Both the position numbers and the translations under genes were made by a program. The notes beneath the pieces were generated by a model. The model was given only the letters and a program-made list of their open reading frames with translations. It searched no databases and was not told the DNA's origin. From Clostridiales bacterium (lineage in GTDB: Bacteria > Bacillota > Clostridia > Peptostreptococcales > Anaerovoracaceae), in assembly GCA_012513435.1 (NCBI GenBank), contig JAAZCE010000007.1, forward strand, positions 31,894 to 95,893: a stretch of 64,000 bases of DNA, written 5' to 3'. How positions within the stretch are numbered: position 1 is the first letter of the stretch; every line of letters begins with the position of its first letter. This document shows positions 48,639-58,345 of this stretch, piece by piece.

Positions 48639-48760
48639 AACCGAGAAAACCGACTAAATTTCACTCTTTATATACATGTGCATATATGTATGTATACATA
48701 TATATTTCAAGATACACGTTGGAAAAGGGAAAAACTCGGTTTTCTTGGTTTACTCGGTTT
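48639..48760. other. Candidate phage replication origin (iteron-like repeats flanking AT-rich palindromic segment)
   Basis: 48639 aaccgagaaaaccga and 48736 tcggttttcttggtt inverted pair (1 mismatch), 8-mers CTYGGTTT at 48735/48744/48753, intervening tatacatgtgcatatatgtatgtatacatatata. Confidence 0.45.
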
Positions 48761-48767
48761 GGTGGCT

Positions 48768-51272
48768 TCAATTATTTTCATTGCCACCCTCTACAAACCC
48801 TATATTTTCCCACGTTCTACGCTTGGTTAACTTGTCACGTCCTCGTTTAATGCTTTGATCTGAGTTTTCAATTTCTTTGTTAAAGTTGGTTTGGGATACT
48901 GGTTTTAATCCTGCATTGATGCAATATTCTTTGTATCTTGTGAATAAATCATCACGAAAGACAGTAGCAGATTCCTTTATCTCACAAAATTCTTGTGCAA
49001 AAGATAGTACGCTGTTGCTTTCCACCTTGTACCTTTGAAGCTCTGCTTTTGTGCGATCAGTTTCAGAAAAATTATAGCCCTGATCAATTAACCGCTTAAG
49101 CCCTTTCATTGCCCACATCAAGATCCCATCTCGCTCTATTGCCAATTTTTCACGTAAATTTGCATCTCTTTTACTTGCAGGAACAGACTTATCAAATCGA
49201 ATAATAATGAGTCTGCGGTAAAATCCATCACTTCTATCTCCATAATTTTTCGGAATTTCATTGCAGGAAAACAGAAGCCTTGCATAAGGCTTAAAGCTAA
49301 AGGGATTCTTATTTTTACGCTCGGCAATTACATAATCCTCACCAGTAAGTGCTTTGAAAATTCCATTATCATCTACATTCTTTGAGGGCAAGTCCGCAAA
49401 AATATTAGCCAGTTTCCCAAATAGCTCCGCTGTCTTAAAACGATCAGCCAAGCTCTGCCAAGGTATATTGGACACATTGCTACTGCCAAGCAGGATTTCT
49501 TGTGCCACTGCGAGCAGAGTAGACTTTCCTGCATTCGCTGCACCTACAAACACAAAGCTTTTCTGTGCCTTATTAACAGGGATAAGTAAATAACCAAGTA
49601 TTTCTTGGATTAGTTTAATCTCCTCTTTAGGCAGCATGCTTTCTAGGAATTTTAGAAATTCAGGGCATTTCGCTTCGGGAGTATAGGTTGCATTGATCTG
49701 CACAGTTGAAAGATACTGAGGATTATGAGGCTTGAAGCTATCATCAAGAATGTTATATAACCCATTTTTCACATTGATAATGAATGGGTTACAATTGATC
49801 TCACGCACTGGGCGATTAATAAGCATTTTCCATTGTCCCTCCGCATCATTGATTCCAGACATTGTTGCATAACGATCTTTTAGAAACTCTCTTACCTTCG
49901 CTGTTGCTATTAAATCCGATTTTTCGTTGTAGACCCCATTTTCATAAATGTAATAACTTTCTGCACCATAAAAAGCATGGACATTTTCTGCCATATACTT
50001 TGCAAGCACCCCTGCCACAAAACGAAGTCCTCCACGCTCTATAGGCTCATACCAATCGGGGAGTTCCTCTGCCATCATCTCTCTCTTTGTATCTTTGCTT
50101 TGCAAATACTGCTTATAAATATCCTTGTGCAAGGAAAGTAACGGCTTGATATCGGTAGCCCGAAATGTAAAGTATGATTTTAATTCATAGCTAATAAAAG
50201 TTTCTGCTACCACTGATTCTATGTTATATAGATACTGAGATATAAACTTGCTCGCTGTTCCAATATCTTCAACAGGAGCATTTTTAACAGGCATAGTAAA
50301 CAGCATTTGACGAAGCTCTGTTACATTTAAGGCTTGATAGCAAAGTCCTGCAGGAGCTTTAGACTTACATCCACCAGTCCCAATCTTTAGGCATTTATAT
50401 CCCTTTTCTGCAATACATCTGCAGGTCATGGGTTTTGTATTACTGCTCAAAAAATGATTGATTTTATTTTGTGTTTCATCATAGTTATAGTTTCCATAAG
50501 CCTTGCTATACTCATGAATTGCCTTATCACCACCCTCAAAGACAGCGAGATTTGTAATCATAGCATACCAGTCATGCTCAGATAGATTTTCAGCGTTTTC
50601 CCTGCAATATGATATGAATTCACAACGGTCTACCACCATAGCAAGTCCCCTTCGAGTACCCGTTATCATAGCTGATGGGACAGGTGTTTCTAAAGGTTTT
50701 GGCAACGCATTTTTTAACTCCTCTTGGGTATAGCGAAGCTCAGGATTAAACTTTATACACTCCACCATAATAGGATCTTCTTTGTGATGATAAAAGTTAG
50801 GCAATCGAAGCACTCTGCTTTCATTAATACAGGAGTTATCTCCATGAAACTCTTGTATCAAGGCTTTTTGAGTATCTCGAAACTGTGCAACCTCACCATT
50901 TTTAATAAGCCAGTAGGTGTGAAGTGATTTTCTTGTTTTTACTATAATGCTAGGCTCTATGCTAAATGCCTTAATTTTCTTATACTGTTCTTCCAATGCT
51001 AAGTCATCGCACTCCACAAACTGAGCGTTAATCCTAGTGATATCCTTATCCTCGTGACCGCCAAAATTAACCACAAAAAAGATGCCTCTATTTTCTGCAT
51101 TGTGCTTATCTAACGTACGTTGCATACTGCCAATAGATCCTGCAGTTGTTTCAAGCTTTAAGCCTTTAAATGCACTGCCTTTGCGGTCAGCAAAGATACG
51201 CAAACACACAGTTTCTTTTGGTTCAAAGAAAGGCTTGATAAATTCCTCTAAAGGTATTTTAAGCGGTATCAT
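48768..51272 (-). CDS. Phage/plasmid primase-helicase (D5/P4-type)
   Basis: 834 aa; VFVGAANAGKSTLLAVAQEIL, LLFSCNEIPKNYGDRSDGFYRRLIIIRF. Confidence 0.93.
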   Translation of the reverse strand: MIPLKIPLEEFIKPFFEPKETVCLRIFADRKGSAFKGLKLETTAGSIGSMQRTLDKHNAENRGIFFVVNFGGHEDKDITRINAQFVECDDLALEEQYKKIKAFSIEPSIIVKTRKSLHTYWLIKNGEVAQFRDTQKALIQEFHGDNSCINESRVLRLPNFYHHKEDPIMVECIKFNPELRYTQEELKNALPKPLETPVPSAMITGTRRGLAMVVDRCEFISYCRENAENLSEHDWYAMITNLAVFEGGDKAIHEYSKAYGNYNYDETQNKINHFLSSNTKPMTCRCIAEKGYKCLKIGTGGCKSKAPAGLCYQALNVTELRQMLFTMPVKNAPVEDIGTASKFISQYLYNIESVVAETFISYELKSYFTFRATDIKPLLSLHKDIYKQYLQSKDTKREMMAEELPDWYEPIERGGLRFVAGVLAKYMAENVHAFYGAESYYIYENGVYNEKSDLIATAKVREFLKDRYATMSGINDAEGQWKMLINRPVREINCNPFIINVKNGLYNILDDSFKPHNPQYLSTVQINATYTPEAKCPEFLKFLESMLPKEEIKLIQEILGYLLIPVNKAQKSFVFVGAANAGKSTLLAVAQEILLGSSNVSNIPWQSLADRFKTAELFGKLANIFADLPSKNVDDNGIFKALTGEDYVIAERKNKNPFSFKPYARLLFSCNEIPKNYGDRSDGFYRRLIIIRFDKSVPASKRDANLREKLAIERDGILMWAMKGLKRLIDQGYNFSETDRTKAELQRYKVESNSVLSFAQEFCEIKESATVFRDDLFTRYKEYCINAGLKPVSQTNFNKEIENSDQSIKRGRDKLTKRRTWENIGFVEGGNENN

Positions 51273-51595
51273 TAAAGCACCTCCTCACAGTATTCCGTAA
51301 AGTATCTAATCGGGATATTTTTAGCTTTTGCAATTGTAATTTCTGATTTCATTCCTGTTGATATGGTGCTACCAAACACCCATAGCTCTTCACATTTTGC
51401 AAGTAAAGCAAACCCCATTTTAATTCCACATCTTCGCTGCTCTTTATCAGTATCATCTAAAAATCTAGTAAAAATGGTGTGGGGTGCCAATGGCACTTCA
51501 CCACAGCTTGCCACAAAGGAGCAGTACCTAAGTGCCTTTTGTATATTTTTATCAGCATTACCTGCTAATGGACTGGCAACATAGATTAGCTTCAT
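51272..51595 (-). CDS. DUF4406/DUF7768-like (nucleoside deoxyribosyltransferase-like fold) protein
   Basis: 107 aa; MKLIYVASPLAGNADKNIQKALRYC...ELWVFGSTISTGMKSEITIAK. Confidence 0.7.
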   Translation of the reverse strand: MKLIYVASPLAGNADKNIQKALRYCSFVASCGEVPLAPHTIFTRFLDDTDKEQRRCGIKMGFALLAKCEELWVFGSTISTGMKSEITIAKAKNIPIRYFTEYCEEVL

Positions 51596-53508
51596 GATAA
51601 TTCCTCCATTTCTCCAAAGCTACTGCCTACTGCACTTTCGGCAATAATTGGTACATCAAAAGCAGGAAAAGGCTGTACCTCCATACATCTTTTAATGATT
51701 GAAACTGCTTCCTGCACTTTATCCTCTGGCAACTCAAAGACCAACTCATCGTGAATTTGAAGTAGTGGCTTTATCCATAAACACTTTGGCAATTGGGAAA
51801 TAATTCGACCCATAGCCAGCTTTAAAATATCTGCTGCAGTACCTTGAATAGGTGTGTTTAACGCACACCTTTCGGCAAAAGATTTCTTACTCCAATCCTT
51901 TGAGGTAATATTAGGTAAATATCTACGTCTGCCAAGATAGGTTTCTGTGAATTTACGAAATCCTGCTTTGCTTTTCGTTTCGTCCTGCCATTTTGAAAGT
52001 TTTGGATACCCTGCCTTTAAATTAGATATGATGTTCTCACACTCCCATAGGGGTGTATCAAGTCCAGCTTTAAATTTTAATGTACGCTGTAGCCCTTTGG
52101 GGAATAGCCCGAAAAATGTACCAAAGTTACAGTTCTTTGCAATGGTTCTACGCTCTTTATAATGATCTGCATTTTTATCTGTTGCCTGTTCAAATGGTAT
52201 CTTATAAATAACAGAAGTTGTCTGTGCATGAATATCACCGCCTTGTTTATAGGTTTCAAGCATCCTTTCATCTCTGCAGTAAAATGCTCCTACACGAAGC
52301 TCAATCTGCGAAAAATCCAGTGATAATAGAACGCTTCCTTTAGGTGCAACAATAAAATTACGCACACCTATAACATCTCCATCTGCTCGTGGCATATTTT
52401 GCAGATTAGGATTTCTACTGGCAAACCTGCCTGTCTCAGTGCCTAGAGGGAATAGATCAGGGTGAATTCTACCAGTGGCAGTATTTATATGAGGCAGATA
52501 CCCATCAATATAGGTAGATTTCAGCTTTCCCCACTTGCGATACTCCTGCACAAGTTCTAGCAGACGAATAAGCTCAGGCTTATTTTTGCTGCACCAATCT
52601 ATAAGTAGAATTATCGTCTCATCGTCAGAAGCCTCACTTTGCTTAGCGGTAGTTTTCAATACAGGTAAGCCTAAATCCTTAAATAAATAGTTTTTAAAAG
52701 CAGAGGTAGAGGCATTTGCACCAATATCCACATCACCGATGAAAAACTGTATTTCTTCTTTGATTCGAGATAATTTTTCCTGTGCTGCCTGTTGTTTCTC
52801 TTGCATTAGCACTTTGTCTGCAAGTAGTCCGTTATATTTCATAAGTCCAACAAACACCGAAGCTTCCGATTCTATTTTTTCAACCACATATCTGTGCTTC
52901 GGCAAGTATTGATCAAACCAGTTATTAAACAGATGATAAAGCCTAAGTGTGTAATCGCTGTCTGCACAGGCATAGCGAATTGTTTCACTATCTTGAGGAG
53001 CAAGTTCATCAAAGTAGCGACCACCTGTCACTTCCGTAAACTTTGGCATATCTACGTCAAACAGTAATGGCACAAGTGTTTTCAGTCCGCTGTCAGATAG
53101 TTTTCTAAACTCTGTATTGCTTTTTAGTGTCAGCTGACTTGCAGATATTGTGTCATAAACGGGAGCTTGCATCACAATTCCTAAATGATATAAAAACATG
53201 GTTTCAAAACTAAGGTTATGTGCTATTTTAGTAATAGCTTTATCGGTCATGACTTTTCTCAATGCATCCACAACCTCGTCCACATTTGCGTTTACGCCCC
53301 TTTTGTGAGCCATTGGTACATACACACCACTGCCCTCTGATACAGCAAAGCTAACCCCAACAATATGGGACTTGTGTGGATCTAGTGCGGAGCGTTCTTC
53401 CTGCCTAAAATCACCATTTGGAGCAGTTTCAAAATCAAAGGCAATGAGCTTACTATCACCTAAATACAGCCAAAGTTCGTTTATATTTGTAACGCATTTA
53501 TATTGCAT
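51592..53508 (-). CDS. Phage DNA polymerase A family
   Basis: 638 aa; LSLDFSQIELRVGAFY, TTSVIYKIPFEQ, RRTIAKNCNFGTFFG, LQIHDELVFELPE. Confidence 0.96.
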   Translation of the reverse strand: MQYKCVTNINELWLYLGDSKLIAFDFETAPNGDFRQEERSALDPHKSHIVGVSFAVSEGSGVYVPMAHKRGVNANVDEVVDALRKVMTDKAITKIAHNLSFETMFLYHLGIVMQAPVYDTISASQLTLKSNTEFRKLSDSGLKTLVPLLFDVDMPKFTEVTGGRYFDELAPQDSETIRYACADSDYTLRLYHLFNNWFDQYLPKHRYVVEKIESEASVFVGLMKYNGLLADKVLMQEKQQAAQEKLSRIKEEIQFFIGDVDIGANASTSAFKNYLFKDLGLPVLKTTAKQSEASDDETIILLIDWCSKNKPELIRLLELVQEYRKWGKLKSTYIDGYLPHINTATGRIHPDLFPLGTETGRFASRNPNLQNMPRADGDVIGVRNFIVAPKGSVLLSLDFSQIELRVGAFYCRDERMLETYKQGGDIHAQTTSVIYKIPFEQATDKNADHYKERRTIAKNCNFGTFFGLFPKGLQRTLKFKAGLDTPLWECENIISNLKAGYPKLSKWQDETKSKAGFRKFTETYLGRRRYLPNITSKDWSKKSFAERCALNTPIQGTAADILKLAMGRIISQLPKCLWIKPLLQIHDELVFELPEDKVQEAVSIIKRCMEVQPFPAFDVPIIAESAVGSSFGEMEELS

Positions 53509-53520
53509 ACTTTTATCCTT

Positions 53521-53556
53521 TCTGCTTGAAGCAGAGAGTGGAAAACTCCACTCTCT
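53521..53556 (-). promoter_or_regulatory. Overlapping hairpins in the polA 5' leader
   Basis: agagagtgga-aaac-tccactctct (10-bp perfect stem) and tctgc-ttgaa-gcaga sharing bases, just upstream of the polA start. Confidence 0.45.
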
Positions 53557-53574
53557 AATCTCCTAAGCTATACA

Positions 53575-54318
53575 TTATTTCAGTGGCTCTATTACTTCGC
53601 CTGTTTCCATATCTATCATGGGTGCTTCTTCCTCTGCGTGATCTGCATCAAATCCGATATTTTTACTGTACGCTTTCACCTGCAAAGACAGATTGCTTAT
53701 TAAAGACAGCTCCTCTTGTGTCAATACTCTGTCCACTGCAAACTGTGCCTGCGAATAAGCAATGCCACTACTGTTAGTTACCTTTTTAAGGCTGAACTTG
53801 GTAACCACGCTATTTGATTTCTTGCCTTTAGAAAGCAGCCTTTTAATGTATCTGCTATATTCTTTTAACGAGCCAGTTGGAAGAGATAAAATCATTGGAA
53901 ATATTTCACCTTCACGCAAGACATAAATTCTGCGTCTATTTTTACAGGCTTTCGATCCATTTTCTCCACTTCCAAACTGATTATTGGGGCAAGTGCTACA
54001 ATCTCCTGCTGGCGTGCCAGTCCCTGTAATGCCATCATAGCTTCCACAATCGGGCGGTTGATTTCCACCAGTATATTTACTTTCATAAAAAGCATATAGG
54101 GGATGATGATATAGGATCACCGCACTAAATTCTTTTACCGCATCAGGCTCTGATGGATCATCGCTTGGTACTTCAAAAACAGTACTTCCTGCAGATGGAA
54201 TTTTAATCCTTTCAAAACCACTGTCTAATCCCTCAAGCTCCTCTGCTAAAACTTCGTTCATATTGAACTCCGCTAAATTTGCAAACCCTGTTACTGTTAA
54301 TTCTGTATTCTTGTTCAT
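53575..54318 (-). CDS. Conserved phage protein (possible ssDNA-binding)
   Basis: 247 aa; Cys-rich CGSYDG...CSTCPNNQFGS...CKNRRRIYVL; between polA and SNF2 genes. Confidence 0.6.
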   Translation of the reverse strand: MNKNTELTVTGFANLAEFNMNEVLAEELEGLDSGFERIKIPSAGSTVFEVPSDDPSEPDAVKEFSAVILYHHPLYAFYESKYTGGNQPPDCGSYDGITGTGTPAGDCSTCPNNQFGSGENGSKACKNRRRIYVLREGEIFPMILSLPTGSLKEYSRYIKRLLSKGKKSNSVVTKFSLKKVTNSSGIAYSQAQFAVDRVLTQEELSLISNLSLQVKAYSKNIGFDADHAEEEAPMIDMETGEVIEPLK

Positions 54319-54340
54319 TTCTAAATCCTCCTAATTTTAA

Positions 54341-54748
54341 TTATCCTTTACGCACACCAACGGTTGTTTTTTCATAGACCTTAACCAGTCCATCAAGCCA
54401 ACTTGGTAACTGATCTTCATTCTCTGAAATCTGTTCTTTCACAAATGCTGACAGGGAATTTGCATTGACGGTTTCATATACCAAATCACCAAACCCCTCT
54501 TTTTTCAGTGTGTCATATAGCTCTGTTTTACGCTCTGTAACACCCGATGCACGAGTAGCAGTATTCAAATAAAATAACGTTCCTGCCCTTGAAAAGCTTT
54601 GTGTTTCTGTTTCTGCCATCAGCTCTGACAAAGCAAAATCCACCTCATCAATCTGGGCATTAATATTTTTAACTTGTTGTTCTGCATCTTTTTTAGAAGC
54701 ACGCAGTTCCTTTAATCTGTCTGCTAAATCAAACATTTTATTTTCCAT
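54341..54748 (-). CDS. Hypothetical phage protein
   Basis: 135 aa; coiled-coil N-terminus, replication module position. Confidence 0.6.
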   Translation of the reverse strand: MENKMFDLADRLKELRASKKDAEQQVKNINAQIDEVDFALSELMAETETQSFSRAGTLFYLNTATRASGVTERKTELYDTLKKEGFGDLVYETVNANSLSAFVKEQISENEDQLPSWLDGLVKVYEKTTVGVRKG

Positions 54749-56216
54749 CTTGTGATCCTTTCACTTGAAACGGATTTGCTCCGTTTTTATAATCATCTAC
54801 TAACATTTTTGCTAAATCAGCTTTATCTTGAAGTGCCAATAAAACTTTACTATCCACCGTATCTTTTGCTATTAAGTAAATATAGGTGCAGTTTTCTTTC
54901 TGACCAACCCTATGAATTCGAGCCTTTGTTTGCTCAAAATTGCTCATAGAATAATCAAGGGAATAAAACACCATTGTACTTGCAGAAGTAAGCGTAATAC
55001 CTAGTCCTGCAGTTGCAATTTGTCCGATAAAAACTTGCACATTAGGATCATTTTGAAACTGCAAGACTTGCAAGTCCCTGTCCTTAACACCGCCCATAAT
55101 GAGGGAATATCCTACCTGTTTTTTCACGAGCATTTTTTCAATTGCTTTGATTTCTGCCACAAATCTAGCAATGACAACAACCTTTTTTCCCTCATTTAAA
55201 ACAGTTTCAATAATATCCTCTAGGGCATTCCTTTTGGCACTGCTTATCTTTTGTGGTGTATTGCCCTCGTCATCGCCCACAAAGCCTCCTGTAAGCTGTG
55301 AAAGACGAAGCAGACGGGTAAGTACATTTGTTGCTGTAACAACAAGTGTGCCTGCTTTTGTGCCAGTCACAAGCTGAGCATAGCTGTCTTTGACAAGGTC
55401 TTTATAAATTTTCATAGCACTAGGTTCTAGCTCCACAGTCCGCACAATATCTGTTGTAATTGGTAAGTCAAGACACTGAGCTTTGGTTGTCCGAAAAGCA
55501 ATACTATGAATTTTTCCACTGAGTTCCTTCTCCATATTCTGCTTTAAAACTGGGGTGTAATTTCCGTAACCTGTCATATCAAAGTAGCGGTTTCTAAAAA
55601 TATAGAAGCTATTTCCAAACACTGCAGGATTGATGAATTTGTACTGGCTAAACACATCAATGGCTTTGTTGGTTATAATCGTGCCAGTAAGAAGCATTTT
55701 GTACTTCGCCTTTGCCCCAAGCTTGTGCATGGTTTTCGCAGCAGAGATATTATGGGTTTTGATTTTATGCCCCTCGTCTGCCACAATAATGTCTGCGTTC
55801 CAACCAAGAAGTTCTTTTTCAAGCCTCCAAGCGGATTCATAGTTGATAACTGCCACCTGCAATTTTCTGCCTTGCATCTGCTTTAATTTTTCTGCCTTTT
55901 TACTACTGCTACCTGATAAAACCGTTAACTCATAGGAAAACTCAGCAAACTTTGCAAACTCCTCCTGCCACACTCCTACAATAGAAAGTGGTGCAACAAT
56001 AAGGACTTTATTAATAGCTCTTGCCTCTGCCAATGCACCAATAACAGCTATTGTAGTAATGGTCTTGCCAGTTCCCATTTCCATCAAAAGTGCTGTGCCT
56101 GTAGAAATAGGGGAGTCCCTGCCAAGCCCAAACTTGTCACATACAAAGTTAAACGCTTCAACTTGGTGGGCATATGGTATTGCTTTAATTGGCATTGATA
56201 TTTTAGGCTTCACCAT
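54738..56216 (-). CDS. SNF2-type DEAD/DEAH helicase
   Basis: 492 aa; LLMEMGTGKTITTIAVIG, VADEGHKIK, ARIHRVGQKENCTYIYLIA. Confidence 0.95.
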   Translation of the reverse strand: MVKPKISMPIKAIPYAHQVEAFNFVCDKFGLGRDSPISTGTALLMEMGTGKTITTIAVIGALAEARAINKVLIVAPLSIVGVWQEEFAKFAEFSYELTVLSGSSSKKAEKLKQMQGRKLQVAVINYESAWRLEKELLGWNADIIVADEGHKIKTHNISAAKTMHKLGAKAKYKMLLTGTIITNKAIDVFSQYKFINPAVFGNSFYIFRNRYFDMTGYGNYTPVLKQNMEKELSGKIHSIAFRTTKAQCLDLPITTDIVRTVELEPSAMKIYKDLVKDSYAQLVTGTKAGTLVVTATNVLTRLLRLSQLTGGFVGDDEGNTPQKISSAKRNALEDIIETVLNEGKKVVVIARFVAEIKAIEKMLVKKQVGYSLIMGGVKDRDLQVLQFQNDPNVQVFIGQIATAGLGITLTSASTMVFYSLDYSMSNFEQTKARIHRVGQKENCTYIYLIAKDTVDSKVLLALQDKADLAKMLVDDYKNGANPFQVKGSQDGK

Positions 56217-56421
56217 GTAAGACCTGCCTTTCTAAGCCAATTAAAAGTTCCTCTACTTTATCTGGTGGTAATAGATTTGATACCTCAGCCTTACTTTCAC
56301 TGATTTCCACCGAATCAGCTTTGCCATCTCGGATGGTAATTTTAATGGTCTGCATTTCTCGCTCCTCCTTATTTTTTATTGAGAATTTTAATCCTCTATA
56401 TATAAGCCACGAGAAATGCAA
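56203..56421 (-). CDS. Small phage protein
   Basis: 72-aa ORF overlapping the helicase start; likely starts at an internal ATG (MQTIKITIRDG). Confidence 0.45.
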   Translation of the reverse strand: MHFSWLIYRGLKFSIKNKEEREMQTIKITIRDGKADSVEISESKAEVSNLLPPDKVEELLIGLERQVLHGEA

Positions 56422-56432
56422 AATCGTACCCC

Positions 56433-56828
56433 CTAAGTCAAAGATTTTTTTAACTTAGCTAAGATTTTTCTAACTCTATTACGGATAGCTCCTTCTGTTA
56501 CATGTTCTGACCGAGCAACATCTGCTATTTTCATATTTTGAAAATACAGCTTGTACACTAATTCTTTCTGCTGTGGCTGAAGCTTTGCAAGAGCAGTATG
56601 TAATGCATTATTTTCCGTATTTGCAATAACATCAGCTTCAATATCTGCTGCTGGATCAATCAGTATTGGTGACTTATCCATTAAATCGCTTAGACTTTCG
56701 TGCCTGCGAGTTTCCTTGCGGTTAACGTTATAGTCATTGTGCCTAGTCTCAATAATTACATCACCGATATCCTCAGGAACATCTATTTCAACTATTTCAC
56801 CAGTTATAAATTCATACTTTATGAGCAT
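56433..56828 (-). CDS. Phage sigma-70 region 4-like regulator
   Basis: 131 aa from RBS-supported MLIKYEFITGE; LQPQQKELVYKLYFQNMKIADVARSEHVTEGAIRNRVRKILAKLKK. Confidence 0.75.
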   Translation of the reverse strand: MLIKYEFITGEIVEIDVPEDIGDVIIETRHNDYNVNRKETRRHESLSDLMDKSPILIDPAADIEADVIANTENNALHTALAKLQPQQKELVYKLYFQNMKIADVARSEHVTEGAIRNRVRKILAKLKKSLT

Positions 56829-57035
56829 AAAAAAACACCTCCTTTCCTTGAAATTTCTCAAAGAAAGAAGGCATGGCGGTGCTCTTGCCCTATTATTTAG
56901 TTTTGGTGGAGGCATAGAAAATGCTAGATCAGCAAAAAGGATAAATGCAAAAATGCCCACAACAATACACTAGGTATCGTGTGAGCATTTTTACAAACTC
57001 CGATATTTTTTGACATATTTCTGCATTTTTCGTAA

Positions 57036-57073
57036 ATAAAAACCCCACAAGGTTTTTAACGACCAATGTGGGG
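57036..57073 (-). terminator. Terminator separating cargo C from the phage replication module
   Basis: ccccaca...tgtgggg stem followed by U-rich tract on the minus strand. Confidence 0.6.
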
Positions 57074-57184
57074 CAAGATATTCGTATATCATATTGTATG
57101 GTGTGTTTCGGAAAATACAAGGAAGGACTACCTTGCCACCAAAAATCATATTTAGTTTTCATATGTAGTCCTTTCTATGCCGTC

Positions 57185-58105
57185 TTAGATTTCTAATCCT
57201 GCTAATGTCTTATTGCATAAATCCAAAAAATTATTGTGGTAAGAGATTAATTCAGGCATCACATCATTGTCTAAATCAATATATTCATATTGCATATTTT
57301 TACTTCCAAAATCTTTCACGCCTTGTTGTTCTTTATGTTCTTCTGTAAATATAATATTAAAAGTAGGCTTATTAGATATATCATTTCCGTCAAACTCAAG
57401 TATGCCACGATGCTTAAACTTGTTGCACCATATTCTTACTTTAGAATATTCTGGTTTAATATCTTTAGTGTCTTTGCTTACCAAATTAACAAATTCTTTA
57501 TCTGCACAATCATTTAATTTTTTAATTAAAATTTGGGGAGTTGAATAACTTTTTAAGGCTTTTTTAAAGTTATAAGTATCTCCGTGAAATCCTTTATAGA
57601 TCCAAATTATTTGCATTAAGATTTCAAAGGCTGCATAATAGGAATATATTGCATTCTCTGCATTGTAGCAGCGTTGTTGATAATAAAAATCATAGTCATG
57701 ATAGTTTATATCGCTGTTCAAATAATCTACATTAAATTTATTTGAGGCATTAATTGTTTCAAATCTTGCCTTGTTAATATATCTTTCAAGGGATTCAATC
57801 AAACGAATAATAAACCCACTTTTAACTTCAAAACACTTTAGGATCTCTTTTTTAAGCATTTCTGGGTTATGATACATCTCAGCAATTTTCAATTCAAAAG
57901 CTTTATTCTGACTTAACTGTTCATATGATAATTCGTCGCCTCTATAAATATAAGTATACCTTTTTAGAAATTCATGACTTATGCTGCCTTTGCTCTGTAG
58001 CAAGATATCGTTAACTGAAACGGTTTTATTTTCGCTATTTTTAATTTGCAAATAATTTCTGCATTTTCTTTCTGATATAGATTTACCTACAAGTTTATTT
58101 TCCAT
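57185..58105 (-). CDS. HEPN-like hypothetical protein (cargo C)
   Basis: 306 aa; helical, KVRIWCNKFKHRGILEFDG resembles the HEPN NxxKHRG motif. Confidence 0.5.
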   Translation of the reverse strand: MENKLVGKSISERKCRNYLQIKNSENKTVSVNDILLQSKGSISHEFLKRYTYIYRGDELSYEQLSQNKAFELKIAEMYHNPEMLKKEILKCFEVKSGFIIRLIESLERYINKARFETINASNKFNVDYLNSDINYHDYDFYYQQRCYNAENAIYSYYAAFEILMQIIWIYKGFHGDTYNFKKALKSYSTPQILIKKLNDCADKEFVNLVSKDTKDIKPEYSKVRIWCNKFKHRGILEFDGNDISNKPTFNIIFTEEHKEQQGVKDFGSKNMQYEYIDLDNDVMPELISYHNNFLDLCNKTLAGLEI

Positions 58106-58117
58106 AAATTCACTCCC

Positions 58118-58345
58118 TTACAGTTCCAGCTTACTAACCGCTTCTTTTAATGCTACCATCTCATCCTTTGAGATGGTTACTCCCTTACCCATCTTTTCAT
58201 GCTCAGGAGCCCATTCTCTAATATCATATTTTGGTTCTCTATCATTCCAGCTTATAAGGTTTAGTTCTTTAGTCCAACCCTTAGCACCTTCAGATAGAAC
58301 CGCTATTTGCTCCTTTATTTCATATTTTATTTCTGCCATTATCAT
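58118..58345 (-). CDS. YdbC/PC4-like ssDNA-binding protein
   Basis: 75 aa; AEIKYEIKEQIAVLSEGAKGWTKELNLISWNDREPKYDIREWAPEHEKMGKGVTIS. Confidence 0.85.
   Translation of the reverse strand: MIMAEIKYEIKEQIAVLSEGAKGWTKELNLISWNDREPKYDIREWAPEHEKMGKGVTISKDEMVALKEAVSKLEL

Noticed and set aside
56929-57162. 77-aa minus-strand ORF (MKTKYDFWWQGSPSLYF...)
   Set aside because: Contains the 57036-57073 terminator hairpin and continues into a low-complexity C-terminus; probably non-coding.
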